Notes under the pieces: generated by a model
What the model saw: only the letters and a program-made list of their open reading frames with translations
Database searches by the model: none
What the model was told of the DNA's origin: nothing
From: Rhodanobacteraceae bacterium
Lineage (GTDB): Bacteria > Pseudomonadota > Gammaproteobacteria > Xanthomonadales > Xanthomonadaceae
Direction: 5' to 3'
DNA length: 23,757 nucleotides
Assembly: GCA_024233975.1 (NCBI GenBank)
Contig: JACKOX010000035.1
Coordinates: 1 to 23,757 of the forward strand
Position numbers and translations under genes: made by a program
In this document: positions 7,963 through 18,388 of the stretch, piece after piece
Layout: each line of letters opens with the position of its first letter
Position numbering within the stretch: position 1 is the first letter of the stretch

Positions 7963-9417
7963 ATGCGTCTCAAGACCCAGGCTTTGACCTTTGACGACGT
8001 TTCCCTGATCCCGGCGCATTCCGCGGTGCTGCCGCGCGACGTCCGGCTCAACAGTCGCCTGACGCGCGGAATCGCGCTCAATATCCCGATCCTTGCCGCC
8101 GCCATGGATACCGTCACCGAGGCTCGCTTGGCCGTTGCCATGGCGCAGCTGGGCGGCATCGGCATCATCCACAAGAACATGCCGGCCGAGCAGCAGGCCG
8201 CAGAAGTCCGGCTGGTCAAGAAGTTCGAGGCCGGCGTCATCCGTGATCCGATCACCGTCGGCCCGCAGACTTCGATCCGCGAGGTGCTGGCAATCACCAG
8301 CAGTCACAACATTTCCGGCGTGCCGGTGGTGGATGGCGGCAAGCTGGTCGGCATCGTCACCAGTCGCGACCTGCGTTTCGAGACCAAGCTGGACGATCCT
8401 GTGCGCAACATCATGACCCGCGAGGAGCGCCTGGTCACGGTGAAGGAAGGCGCGCCGGATGATGAGGTGCTGCACCTGCTGCACAAGCACCGTATCGAGA
8501 AGGTGCTGGTGGTCAACGAGGCTTTCGAGCTGCGTGGCCTGATCACCGTCAAGGACATCCAGAAGTCGCGCGACAACCCCGAAGCCGCCAAGGACAGCAG
8601 CGAGCGCCTGCTGGTCGGCGCCGCCGTGGGCGTGGGTGGCGACACGGAAAGTCGCATCGAAGCGCTGGTCGGTGCTGGCGTGGACGTGGTGATTGTCGAC
8701 ACCGCCCACGGTCATGCACAGGGCGTGCTCGACCGCGTGGGCTGGGTGAAGAAGAACTTCCCGGAGCTGCAGGTCATCGGCGGCAATATCGTCACCGGTG
8801 ATGCCGCCTTGGCGCTGATGGATCACGGTGCCGATGCGGTGAAGGTCGGCGTCGGTCCCGGCTCGATCTGCACCACACGCGTGGTTGCCGGCGTTGGCGT
8901 GCCGCAGATCACCGCCGTCAGCATGGTCGCCGAAGCGTTGCAGGATCGCATCCCGCTGATCGCCGATGGTGGCATCCGCTATTCCGGCGACATTGCCAAG
9001 GCGATTGCTGCTGGTGCCTCGACGGTGATGATCGGCGGTCTGTTCGCCGGCACCGAGGAAGCGCCGGGCGAGGTCGAGCTGTACCAGGGCCGCAGCTACA
9101 AGAGCTATCGCGGCATGGGCTCGCTGGGCGCCATGCAGATGGGCAGCAAGGACCGCTACTTCCAAGATGCCTCCGACGCCGACAAGCTGGTGCCGGAAGG
9201 CATTGAAGGGCGCGTGCCATACCGTGGCCCGCTGCGCAACGTCGTGCATCAGCTGGCGGGTGGCCTGCGTTCCTCCATGGGCTACGTCGGCTGCGCCACC
9301 ATCGAGGACATGCGCACCAAGCCGGAGTTCGTACAGATCAGCAACGCCGGCAGCCGCGAAAGCCACGTCCATGACGTGCAGATCACCAAGGAGCCGCCAA
9401 ACTACAGGCTGGGGTGA
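7963..9417 (+). CDS. GuaB, inosine-5'-monophosphate dehydrogenase
   Basis: GuaB oxidises IMP to XMP with NAD, the committed step of GMP synthesis in the cytoplasm. The 484-residue product has the usual layout: catalytic barrel start (LTFDDVSLIPAHS), a CBS domain pair at about residues 90-205 (TITSSHNISGVPVVD-type and HRIEKVLVVNE-type repeats), then the barrel again with DTAHGHAQGVLD, the active-site loop GVGPGSICTTR (Cys303; Cys305 in E. coli), IADGGIRYSGDIAKA and the flap region YRGMGSLGAMQ. AGGAG nine bases before the ATG supports the start. guaA follows after 129 bases containing two hairpins. Confidence 0.98.
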   Translation: MRLKTQALTFDDVSLIPAHSAVLPRDVRLNSRLTRGIALNIPILAAAMDTVTEARLAVAMAQLGGIGIIHKNMPAEQQAAEVRLVKKFEAGVIRDPITVGPQTSIREVLAITSSHNISGVPVVDGGKLVGIVTSRDLRFETKLDDPVRNIMTREERLVTVKEGAPDDEVLHLLHKHRIEKVLVVNEAFELRGLITVKDIQKSRDNPEAAKDSSERLLVGAAVGVGGDTESRIEALVGAGVDVVIVDTAHGHAQGVLDRVGWVKKNFPELQVIGGNIVTGDAALALMDHGADAVKVGVGPGSICTTRVVAGVGVPQITAVSMVAEALQDRIPLIADGGIRYSGDIAKAIAAGASTVMIGGLFAGTEEAPGEVELYQGRSYKSYRGMGSLGAMQMGSKDRYFQDASDADKLVPEGIEGRVPYRGPLRNVVHQLAGGLRSSMGYVGCATIEDMRTKPEFVQISNAGSRESHVHDVQITKEPPNYRLG

Positions 9418-9484
9418 GGCAGGGCGCTTGCGAACCACTGGTTCGCGCCTTGCCGAACGACCGGCCAAGGATGGCCGGGCCGGG
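9418..9484 (+). repeat. Two-hairpin element, copy 1 (after guaB)
   Basis: This begins on the base after the guaB stop codon. Hairpin 1 has lower stem GGCAGGGC/GCCTTGCC (9418-9425 with 9447-9454, one G-T pair), a left bulge GCTT, and core GCGAACC-ACT-GGTTCGC (9430-9446). Hairpin 2 is CCGGCCA-AGGA-TGGCCGG (9461-9478), followed by GCCGGG. The same plan recurs after guaA. There is no T-run, so it is not a standard terminator. I recognise no named family. Confidence 0.75.
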
Positions 9485-9546
9485 GTTTGCCGGTAATTCC
9501 ACGCTGCGCCAAGGACGGCAGCGACGACCGAGACGAGTGCCTACGC

Positions 9547-11111
<1,565 letters not shown>

Positions 11112-11115
<4 letters not shown>

Positions 11116-11180
11116 CTGACCTGTTTGCGAACCATGGTTCGCAGGTCAGTCACTGACCAGGCATGGATGTCTGGGCCGGG
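11112..11180 (+). repeat. Two-hairpin element, copy 2 (after guaA)
   Basis: Hairpin 1 has lower stem GTGACTGACC/GGTCAGTCAC (11112-11121 with 11144-11153), a left bulge TGTT, one T-A pair, and core GCGAACCATGGTTCGC (11127-11142). The lower stem includes the guaA stop codon. Hairpin 2 is CCAGGCA-TGGA-TGTCTGG (11157-11174), followed by GCCGGG. The 14-nt distance from core to hairpin 2 equals that of copy 1. Stem bases differ from copy 1 yet still pair, including a G-C to A-T exchange in hairpin 2. Confidence 0.75.
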
Positions 11181-11247
11181 CGTTCACTCTCGGCAGTCGT
11201 TTCGCCATGGATGGCAGCAACGCCCCAACTGACGAAGCGCCCCCGAA

Positions 11248-11265
11248 GAACCACTGGCTCACGCC
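11248..11265 (+). repeat. Possible decayed third copy of the hairpin core
   Basis: GAACCACTGGCTCACGCC matches 9432-9449 of the guaB copy at 16 of 18 bases. The palindrome is damaged and no second hairpin follows at the expected distance. It may be a remnant or chance. The rest of the guaA to regulator gap (11181-11322) shows nothing else I can name. Confidence 0.3.
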
Positions 11266-11322
11266 CCGCCCACTCCCGTCAACGCTCAGAGCTCAGGCGA
11301 TCGCTCCCGTTCTTCGGCTGGC

Positions 11323-13203
11323 TCAATGCGTCGTCGGCTGCCCCAGACGCCGGTACAGCGTGCTGCGACTGACTCCGAGCCGGCGAGCCGCCTTCGCCAC
11401 ATTGCCATCGCATTGCTCAACGGCATTTCGCATGGCTACCAATGTCAGGTTCTTCAGTGGCATCGAACCGGCGGCGGGCATCGAGCCGACCGCAACGTTC
11501 CCGTCCACGCGGCCGGCGCCCTGTAGATAGGCTGGCAGTCCTTCGGTACCGATTACGGTACCCGGGTCGTGCAGGGCTGCCAGGGTCTTCAGACACGCCG
11601 TGAGCTGCCGGTAGTTGCCGGGCCAGTCGTAGGCGGCAATCTGCTCGAGCGCGATGGGATCCAGTAGCCGCAGACCACCGTCGATCCGCGACCACAACGC
11701 AGCAACGATTGCTGCGCGATCCGGCAGCTCGCGCAAGGAGGGCAGGCGCGCCGCATGGTGGGCGATGCGGTAATAAAGATCTGCGCGGAATCGGCCATCC
11801 TGCACGGCGGTTTCGAGATCCTGATGGGTGGCGCAGACCAGTGCGAAATCCACCTTGACCGGCTGCCCGCCACCGAGTGGCCGCAGCTCACGGTCCTGCA
11901 GCACGCGCAGCAATCGCGGCTGCAGCGACGCCGGCATGTCGCCGATTTCATCCAGGAACAGCACGCCGCCATCGGCCTGACGCAGCAGTCCGGGACTGCC
12001 TCGGCGACGTGCGCCGGTGAAGGCACCTTCCTCGTAGCCAAACAGTTCCGCCTCGATCAAACCTTCCGGAATGGCCGCACAATTCACGGCCACGAAGGGG
12101 CGGTCATGGCGCGCGCAGCGGCGGTGCAGCTCGCGCGCGAACAGATCCTTGCCGGTGCCGGTCTCGCCTGTGATCAGCACCGGCAGGCCAGCGTCCAGCA
12201 CGCGCGTCGCGCGGCCGAGCTCGATTTCGGCCTGTGCGTCGAACACCGGCGCATCGATGGCCGCAACGGACGGCTTCTTCGTCATGGTCGTGGCGGAGCG
12301 GGCCGCTGGCGCGCGGCGTGGGTCGACCTTGCCGTAAAGGGCGCGGCCTGAGCTGTCGAGGAAGACGCCATCGGCGCGCAGGCGGGACAGCGGACCATCG
12401 AACAGGCCAGCGAAGTCCACCTGCCCGAGATCGCTGCGCCGTAGCGAGAAAAGCTCCAGCCCGGCCAGGTTGGCCGCTACCAGGCGACCATCACGGAATG
12501 CCAGCACGCCTTCCTGGCTGGAACCGAGCAGGGCGCGATCAGCGTGGACGCGCAACAGGTCGCAGCCGTCGATGCCCTGTTCGAAATAGCGATGTTCAAT
12601 GTTGGCTGCAGCCAGGCGCACGAGGCCCATGGCATGCAGGTGGCGCAGCCGGGCGTCGCCGGAAATATCGAGCACGCCGATGAGCTCGCCAAAGGGGTCG
12701 TGGATCGGCGTTGCCGAGCAGCTGAGGATCTGGTGCGGAGCGCGATAGTGCTCGCCGCCACGAACTTCGACCGGAATGCCTTCGACGATGGCGGTGCCGA
12801 TGGCGTTGGTTCCGACCTGATCCTCGCCCCAGCAGGCGCCGGGACGCAACGTCACCTTGGCGGCCTTGTCGAGAAACTGCGGATTGCCGGCGGCATCGAC
12901 GATCCAGCCGCGGTGGTCGGTCAGCAGCACGATGCTGCCTGCGGACATGGCATGGGCGGCGAGGGCATCAAGCTCCGGCCGGGCGTGTCGGCTCAGGCTC
13001 TCGTTGCGGTCGCGCAGTTCGCGAAGCGCTGCATCGCTGACCGGCTCGATGGCAGGCGGGCGTTCCGCAGCGAGTCCCAGGCTCTGGCAGCGCTGCCAGG
13101 ACGAGAGGATGTTCCGTGGCAGTTGTGGCGGCAGCGCGCCGTCGCCATCGAAGAAGGCATGACGGGCGGCCTGGATGGGGGCGGAGGTGGTGTTTCTGCT
13201 CAT
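11323..13203 (-). CDS. AcoR-type sigma-54-dependent transcriptional activator
   Basis: A 626-residue activator of the AcoR group. The N-terminal half carries a GAF-like sensor region (about residues 80-230: GSIVLLTDHRGWIVDAAGNP, CWGEDQVGTNAIGTA). A central AAA+ domain follows: Walker A GETGTGKD near residue 346, the sigma-54 contact loop GAFTGA near 393 and Walker B GGVLFLDEIGD. The Fis-type helix-turn-helix at the C-terminus contains NVAKAARRLGVSRSTLYRRL. GAGGTG before the ATG supports the start. It is divergent from an aldehyde dehydrogenase gene with a good sigma-54 promoter, so it very probably activates that gene in response to an alcohol, aldehyde or acetoin-like effector. The effector itself cannot be read from sequence. 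Confidence 0.92.
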   Translation of the reverse strand: MSRNTTSAPIQAARHAFFDGDGALPPQLPRNILSSWQRCQSLGLAAERPPAIEPVSDAALRELRDRNESLSRHARPELDALAAHAMSAGSIVLLTDHRGWIVDAAGNPQFLDKAAKVTLRPGACWGEDQVGTNAIGTAIVEGIPVEVRGGEHYRAPHQILSCSATPIHDPFGELIGVLDISGDARLRHLHAMGLVRLAAANIEHRYFEQGIDGCDLLRVHADRALLGSSQEGVLAFRDGRLVAANLAGLELFSLRRSDLGQVDFAGLFDGPLSRLRADGVFLDSSGRALYGKVDPRRAPAARSATTMTKKPSVAAIDAPVFDAQAEIELGRATRVLDAGLPVLITGETGTGKDLFARELHRRCARHDRPFVAVNCAAIPEGLIEAELFGYEEGAFTGARRRGSPGLLRQADGGVLFLDEIGDMPASLQPRLLRVLQDRELRPLGGGQPVKVDFALVCATHQDLETAVQDGRFRADLYYRIAHHAARLPSLRELPDRAAIVAALWSRIDGGLRLLDPIALEQIAAYDWPGNYRQLTACLKTLAALHDPGTVIGTEGLPAYLQGAGRVDGNVAVGSMPAAGSMPLKNLTLVAMRNAVEQCDGNVAKAARRLGVSRSTLYRRLGQPTTH

Positions 13204-13216
13204 GTTTCACCTCATG

Positions 13217-13233
13217 TGTCGCATTTTGCGACA
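13217..13233. promoter_or_regulatory. Palindrome, likely upstream activator site
   Basis: A perfect inverted repeat, TGTCGCA-TTT-TGCGACA, lies about 140 bases before the -24 element of the aldehyde dehydrogenase promoter and 14 bases before the activator ATG. That is a normal enhancer distance for an AcoR-type activator and would also allow autoregulation. A partial match (GCGCAAAACGGAC, 13303-13315) might be a second weak site. Confidence 0.55.
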
Positions 13234-13363
13234 GGTGTTGCGTGCACTGTCCCTCTACAAAACACATCCGGGCTGCGTCGGCAATAGACGTGATGCTGCG
13301 CTGCGCAAAACGGACGGCCGCTTCCCATGAGTCCGCGTAGAAAACCGGTATTGCGAAGCAGCA

Positions 13364-13378
13364 TGGCATGGCGCTTGC
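13364..13378 (+). promoter_or_regulatory. Sigma-54 promoter (-24/-12) of the aldehyde dehydrogenase
   Basis: TGGCATG-GCGC-TTGC matches the sigma-54 consensus TGGCAYG-N4-TTGC, with the required GG-to-GC spacing. Transcription should start near 13390, before the GGAGGGA ribosome site (13408-13414). It also rules out the in-frame ATG at 13368 as start, since that codon lies inside the promoter. Confidence 0.8.
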
Positions 13379-13418
13379 GATAGGACATGGGCAATTCCGC
13401 ATTCCTTGGAGGGAACCC

Positions 13419-14948
<1,530 letters not shown>

Positions 14949-14979
14949 GCCCACACCACCGGTCCGTTCCGCAGCCTGG

Positions 14980-15016
14980 CCCCGCGTTGCCTATCCCTCC
15001 CTCGGGTAGCGCGGGG
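14980..15016 (+). other. Bulged hairpin between the dehydrogenase and DUF779 genes
   Basis: Lower stem CCCCGCG/CGCGGGG, left bulge TTGC, then an upper stem CTA(T)CCC/GGGTAG with loop TCCCTC. No T-run follows. Inside an apparent operon it may stabilise the upstream message or lower expression of the downstream gene. Confidence 0.5.
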
Positions 15017-15047
15017 TCAGCCTGCCTTGCGCTCTGCAGGCACGCCG

Positions 15048-15443
15048 ATGGACGAGAACACTGGCAAGTCGGAGCCGCCAGCGCAGGTACTGGCCACGGC
15101 GCGGGCATTGCTACTCATTGAAAAGCTTGAAAAGCGTCATGGCGCACTGATGTTCCATCAGTCGGGTGGCTGCTGTGATGGCTCGTCGCCCATGTGCTAC
15201 CCGCGTGGCGAATTCCTCCTGGGTGACAACGACGTCCAGTTGGGCGAAATCGGTGGGGCGCCGTTCCACATCAGTCGCCCTCAATTTGAGTACTGGAAAC
15301 ACACGCAGCTGATCATCGACGTGGTCGATGGGCGCGGCGGCATGTTCTCGCTGGAGAATGGCGAAGGCGTGCGTTTCTTCGTGCGCTCCCGTCTGTTCGA
15401 GGACGCTGAGTTCGACGCGCTTCGAGAGGCAGGGAGGGTCTGA
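15048..15443 (+). CDS. DUF779 family protein
   Basis: A 131-residue protein of the DUF779 family, function unknown, commonly encoded beside ExaC/AldB-type aldehyde dehydrogenases. The family mark is the cysteine-rich stretch HQSGGCCDGSSPMCY (about residues 38-52), then YPRGEFLLGDNDVQLGEI and a C-terminal segment ending GVRFFVRSRLF. The cysteines suggest metal binding or redox chemistry, but this is inference. The frame is open from TTG 15027; ATG 15048 is preferred, with AGG at normal distance. It is 99 bases after the dehydrogenase, probably in the same sigma-54 transcript. Confidence 0.88.
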   Translation: MDENTGKSEPPAQVLATARALLLIEKLEKRHGALMFHQSGGCCDGSSPMCYPRGEFLLGDNDVQLGEIGGAPFHISRPQFEYWKHTQLIIDVVDGRGGMFSLENGEGVRFFVRSRLFEDAEFDALREAGRV

Positions 15444-15530
15444 CCGAGCTGGCAGGATGCGAGCTTCGCTCTGGGCGTTGGCGACGGCGCCGGCTATCCT
15501 TTGCGGCCCGTATCCCCACTATGACCACCG

Positions 15531-16040
15531 ATGCCCGAAACGTCGGACAACAGCAATCTCTTGTTCCCTGCGGCAGACGAGCCAGACATGCGCTGGATGC
15601 GACACGCCCTCGCGCTGGCGAAACGTGCCGAGCGGGAAGACGACGAAATCCCTGTCGGCGCCGTCATGGTCTCCGCTGACGGACACCTGTTGGGCGAGGG
15701 CTGGAACCGCAACATCACCGAGCACGATCCCAGCGCCCATGCCGAGATCGTCGCCATGCGCCAGGCCGGCATGCGCCTTGGCAACCATCGCCTGATCGAC
15801 ACCACGCTGTATGTCACGCTGGAGCCCTGCGCGATGTGCGCGATGGCGATCGTGCACGCGCGGGTAAAGCGGGTGGTGTTCGCGGCCCGCGATCCCAAGA
15901 CCGGCGCCGCCGGCAGTGTGTTCGACCTGCTGGGCTCTGATCGCCACAACCATCGCGTCGAAGTGGCCGATGGTGTGATGGCGGAAGAGGCCGGACAGCT
16001 GCTCCGGGACTATTTCCGCAACAAGCGTCGCAAGTCCTGA
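15531..16040 (+). CDS. TadA, tRNA-specific adenosine deaminase
   Basis: TadA deaminates A34 of tRNA-Arg(ACG) to inosine in the cytoplasm, an essential wobble modification. The 169-residue product (E. coli 167) has the deaminase core: zinc ligand His70 and proton-shuttle Glu72 in HDPSAHAEI, and zinc ligands Cys100 and Cys103 in TLEPCAMCAMAI. DEIPVGAVMV and ARDPKTGAAGSVFDLL are also typical. The start at 15531 has no clear Shine-Dalgarno sequence; ATG 15588 is an in-frame alternative that would still leave the domain nearly complete. Confidence 0.95.
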   Translation: MPETSDNSNLLFPAADEPDMRWMRHALALAKRAEREDDEIPVGAVMVSADGHLLGEGWNRNITEHDPSAHAEIVAMRQAGMRLGNHRLIDTTLYVTLEPCAMCAMAIVHARVKRVVFAARDPKTGAAGSVFDLLGSDRHNHRVEVADGVMAEEAGQLLRDYFRNKRRKS

Positions 16041-16110
16041 CGGTCCGCCCGGCGCTTGCCAGTGGTACGCTTCGGGGCTGGAACATCAAGCTACGCAGCA
16101 AAGGAAGCTC

Positions 16111-16692
16111 ATGTCAGGCCATGGCGGCAGCCCCAGTGAAGACAACCTGATCTGGATCGACCTCGAAATGACCGGGCTCGACCCGGACAGCGATTCCATT
16201 CTGGAAATCGCAACCATCGTCACCGACCGTGACCTGAACGTTCTCGCGGAAGGTCCCGAGTTGGCCATCCACCATCCGGTGGAGCGCCTGCAGGCGATGG
16301 ACGACTGGAATCGCAACCAGCACACCCGCTCCGGCCTGTGGCAGCGTGTGGTGGAGTCGCGCATCGACATGCGTACCGCCGAGGCGGATACCCTGGACTT
16401 CCTTTCCGGCTGGGTGCCGGCTGGCAAGTCGCCGATGTGCGGCAATTCGATCTGCCAGGACCGCCGTTTCCTGTATCGCCTGATGCCGGAGCTGGAGCGC
16501 TATTTCCACTACCGGCACATCGATGTCACCACGCTGAAGGAGCTGGCGCGGCGCTGGAATCCGTCCGTGATGCAGGGACTGAACAAGAATGCCGCGCACA
16601 CGGCCCTGAGTGACATCCGTGATTCCGTGGATGAGCTGCGCCACTACCGGCAATTCATGGGCAGCCTGTCCGGTCTGCCCACGCCGGTCTGA
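16111..16692 (+). CDS. Orn, oligoribonuclease
   Basis: Orn is a 3'-to-5' exonuclease that degrades two- to five-nucleotide RNAs, including pGpG from cyclic-di-GMP breakdown. The 193-residue product is a DEDDh-type nuclease: Asp17 and Glu19 in LIWIDLEMTGLD, the middle acidic site in CGNSICQDRRFL, and the final His and Asp in NKNAAHTALSDIRDS. AAAGGAAG before the ATG supports the start. The protease gene follows after only 26 bases but has no obvious functional link. Confidence 0.96.
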   Translation: MSGHGGSPSEDNLIWIDLEMTGLDPDSDSILEIATIVTDRDLNVLAEGPELAIHHPVERLQAMDDWNRNQHTRSGLWQRVVESRIDMRTAEADTLDFLSGWVPAGKSPMCGNSICQDRRFLYRLMPELERYFHYRHIDVTTLKELARRWNPSVMQGLNKNAAHTALSDIRDSVDELRHYRQFMGSLSGLPTPV

Positions 16693-16718
16693 TCCGGCCC
16701 CGCTTTCATCCATCGGTG

Positions 16719-18269
16719 ATGACGATGACAATAGCTGCGTTGACCCGAGCCATCCGCCTGCTGCTACCGCTGTCACTGGCGCTGGGCGCCACCAGCGTCG
16801 CGGCATTGCCTGCCACGGCGACGAACGACAAGCTGGATGCGGCCCTGAAACGTCGCCTGGCGCCGGCTTCGCCCGGGCAGATGATGGACGTACTGATCCT
16901 GCTCCATGAATCGTCCGGGCTCCGGAAGGGCCTGGGAGCGGTGCGCGATCCCGTAGCCAAGCGAGCGCTGCTGGGACAACGCCTGCGCGACACTGCTGCC
17001 AGCAGCCAGAAAGACCTTCGCCAATGGTTGGATGCGCAAGGAGTCGACTACCACCCGTTCTGGATCGCCAACGCCATCGCGGCGCGGGTGCCGGCGAGGC
17101 TGCTGCCGGAATTGGCCGGGCGCGTCGAGGTCCGCACCATCGAATCCGATGCGCCTCATCCTGTCTCGGAACCGCTGCCATCGCCTGCCGCCAAGGCAAC
17201 GCTGGCCGGTGAGCCCTGGGGCGTGATCAAGATCCGCGCGCCGGACGTCTGGGCGCTGGGTTACAAGGGGCAGGGCGTCGTGGTGGCCGGGCAGGACACC
17301 GGTTACCAGTGGGATCATCCGGCGCTGAAGGGCAAGTATCGCGGCTGGAACGGCGTCAGCGCCGACCACGACTACGCCTGGCACGACGCCATCCGCAGTT
17401 TCATCAACGCCGGAACCACCAACAGCTGTGGTCTTGATTCGCCGTTTCCCTGTGACGACAACGGTCACGGCACGCACACCATGGGCACCATGATCGGGGA
17501 CGACGGCGGGGCCAACCCGATTGGCGTGGCGCCGGACGCCAAGTGGATCGGCTGCCGCAACATGGAGGCCGGCGATGGTCGGCCATCGACCTACATCGAA
17601 TGCTTCGAGTGGTTCGTCGAGCCCACCGATATGGCCGGCAGCAACCCGGATGCGGCGATGGCGCCGGACGTGATCAACAACTCCTGGGGCTGTCCGCCTT
17701 CGGAGCTTTGCGATGCCACGGCCACGAACACGATGGAAAGCGCGGTCGACAACGTCCGCGCCGCCGGCATCGTGGTGGTGGTGTCGGCCGGCAACGGTGG
17801 TTCCGCCTGTGACACCGTAGACGACCCCGCGGCGATCTACGCCAGCAGCTTCACGGTGGGTGCCACCAACAGCAGCGACGTCATCGCCAGCTTCAGCAGT
17901 CGCGGGATGTCACCAACGGGCCTGTTGAAGCCCAACGTCAGCGCGCCGGGTGTCAGTGTCTGTTCCAGCGTGCCAACCGACAGCTACAGCTGCAGCTATA
18001 GCGGCACCAGCATGGCGGGGCCACATGTGGCCGGTGCGGTGGCCTTGATCATCAGTGCCAACCCGGCACTGCGTGGCGATCCGGATACGATCCAGTCCAT
18101 CCTCGAAAGCACGGCGGTACCGCTGACCTCATCGCAGGGCTGCGGTGGTTTTGGTCCAACCGACGTGCCGAATGCGGTGTATGGCTACGGGCGCATTGAT
18201 GCCTATGCCGCTGTGCAGGCGGCCCTGGCGCTGGTGTCGCCGCAGGTCTTCAGCGACGGCTTCGAATAG
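16719..18269 (+). CDS. Secreted subtilisin-like (S8) serine protease
   Basis: A 516-residue exported serine protease. The N-terminus is a signal peptide (hydrophobic LLLPLSLALGATSVAAL). Residues about 45-145 form an inhibitor-I9-like propeptide (MMDVLILLHESSG through YHPFWIANAIAARVP) that would fold and then be removed. The catalytic domain has Asp193 in AGQDTGYQWDHPAL, His250 in DNGHGTHTMGT, the oxyanion Asn in VINNSWG and Ser431 in YSGTSMAGPHVAGA. Many cysteines suggest disulfides. The last residues are VFSDGFE, an acidic-aromatic C-terminal tag of a type I recall on other secreted proteins of this bacterial group. Start choice among GTG 16716, ATG 16719 and ATG 16725 is not settled; none has a clear ribosome site. 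Confidence 0.92.
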   Translation: MTMTIAALTRAIRLLLPLSLALGATSVAALPATATNDKLDAALKRRLAPASPGQMMDVLILLHESSGLRKGLGAVRDPVAKRALLGQRLRDTAASSQKDLRQWLDAQGVDYHPFWIANAIAARVPARLLPELAGRVEVRTIESDAPHPVSEPLPSPAAKATLAGEPWGVIKIRAPDVWALGYKGQGVVVAGQDTGYQWDHPALKGKYRGWNGVSADHDYAWHDAIRSFINAGTTNSCGLDSPFPCDDNGHGTHTMGTMIGDDGGANPIGVAPDAKWIGCRNMEAGDGRPSTYIECFEWFVEPTDMAGSNPDAAMAPDVINNSWGCPPSELCDATATNTMESAVDNVRAAGIVVVVSAGNGGSACDTVDDPAAIYASSFTVGATNSSDVIASFSSRGMSPTGLLKPNVSAPGVSVCSSVPTDSYSCSYSGTSMAGPHVAGAVALIISANPALRGDPDTIQSILESTAVPLTSSQGCGGFGPTDVPNAVYGYGRIDAYAAVQAALALVSPQVFSDGFE

Positions 18270-18311
18270 GCAAGGAACGGGCGCCGCCACGGCGCCAGCC
18301 CGGCGTCAGGC

Positions 18312-18339
18312 AAAGAAAACGGGCGCACTTGGCGCCCGT
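18312..18339 (-). terminator. Intrinsic terminator of ppsA
   Basis: On the minus strand, ACGGGCGC-CAAGT-GCGCCCGT is followed by TTTTCTTT, about 50 bases after the ppsA stop. This is a standard Rho-independent terminator. A separate GGCGCC repeat (18280-18296) just after the protease stop lacks a T-run and is not convincing as a plus-strand terminator. Confidence 0.85.
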
Positions 18340-18388
18340 CTGAATGCTTTCGTCCGGCCGGCAAGACGCCGACCGGAGGCCGCCGGCA

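Noticed and set aside
9430..9446. Reading the guaB/guaA palindromes as integron attC sites
   Set aside because: The arms do not fit the RYYYAAC/GTTRRRY ends, there is no integrase, and the flanking genes are core metabolism.
18280..18296. GGCGCC repeat after the protease as its terminator
   Set aside because: The stem is short and no T-run follows; only the minus-strand ppsA terminator is convincing in this gap.
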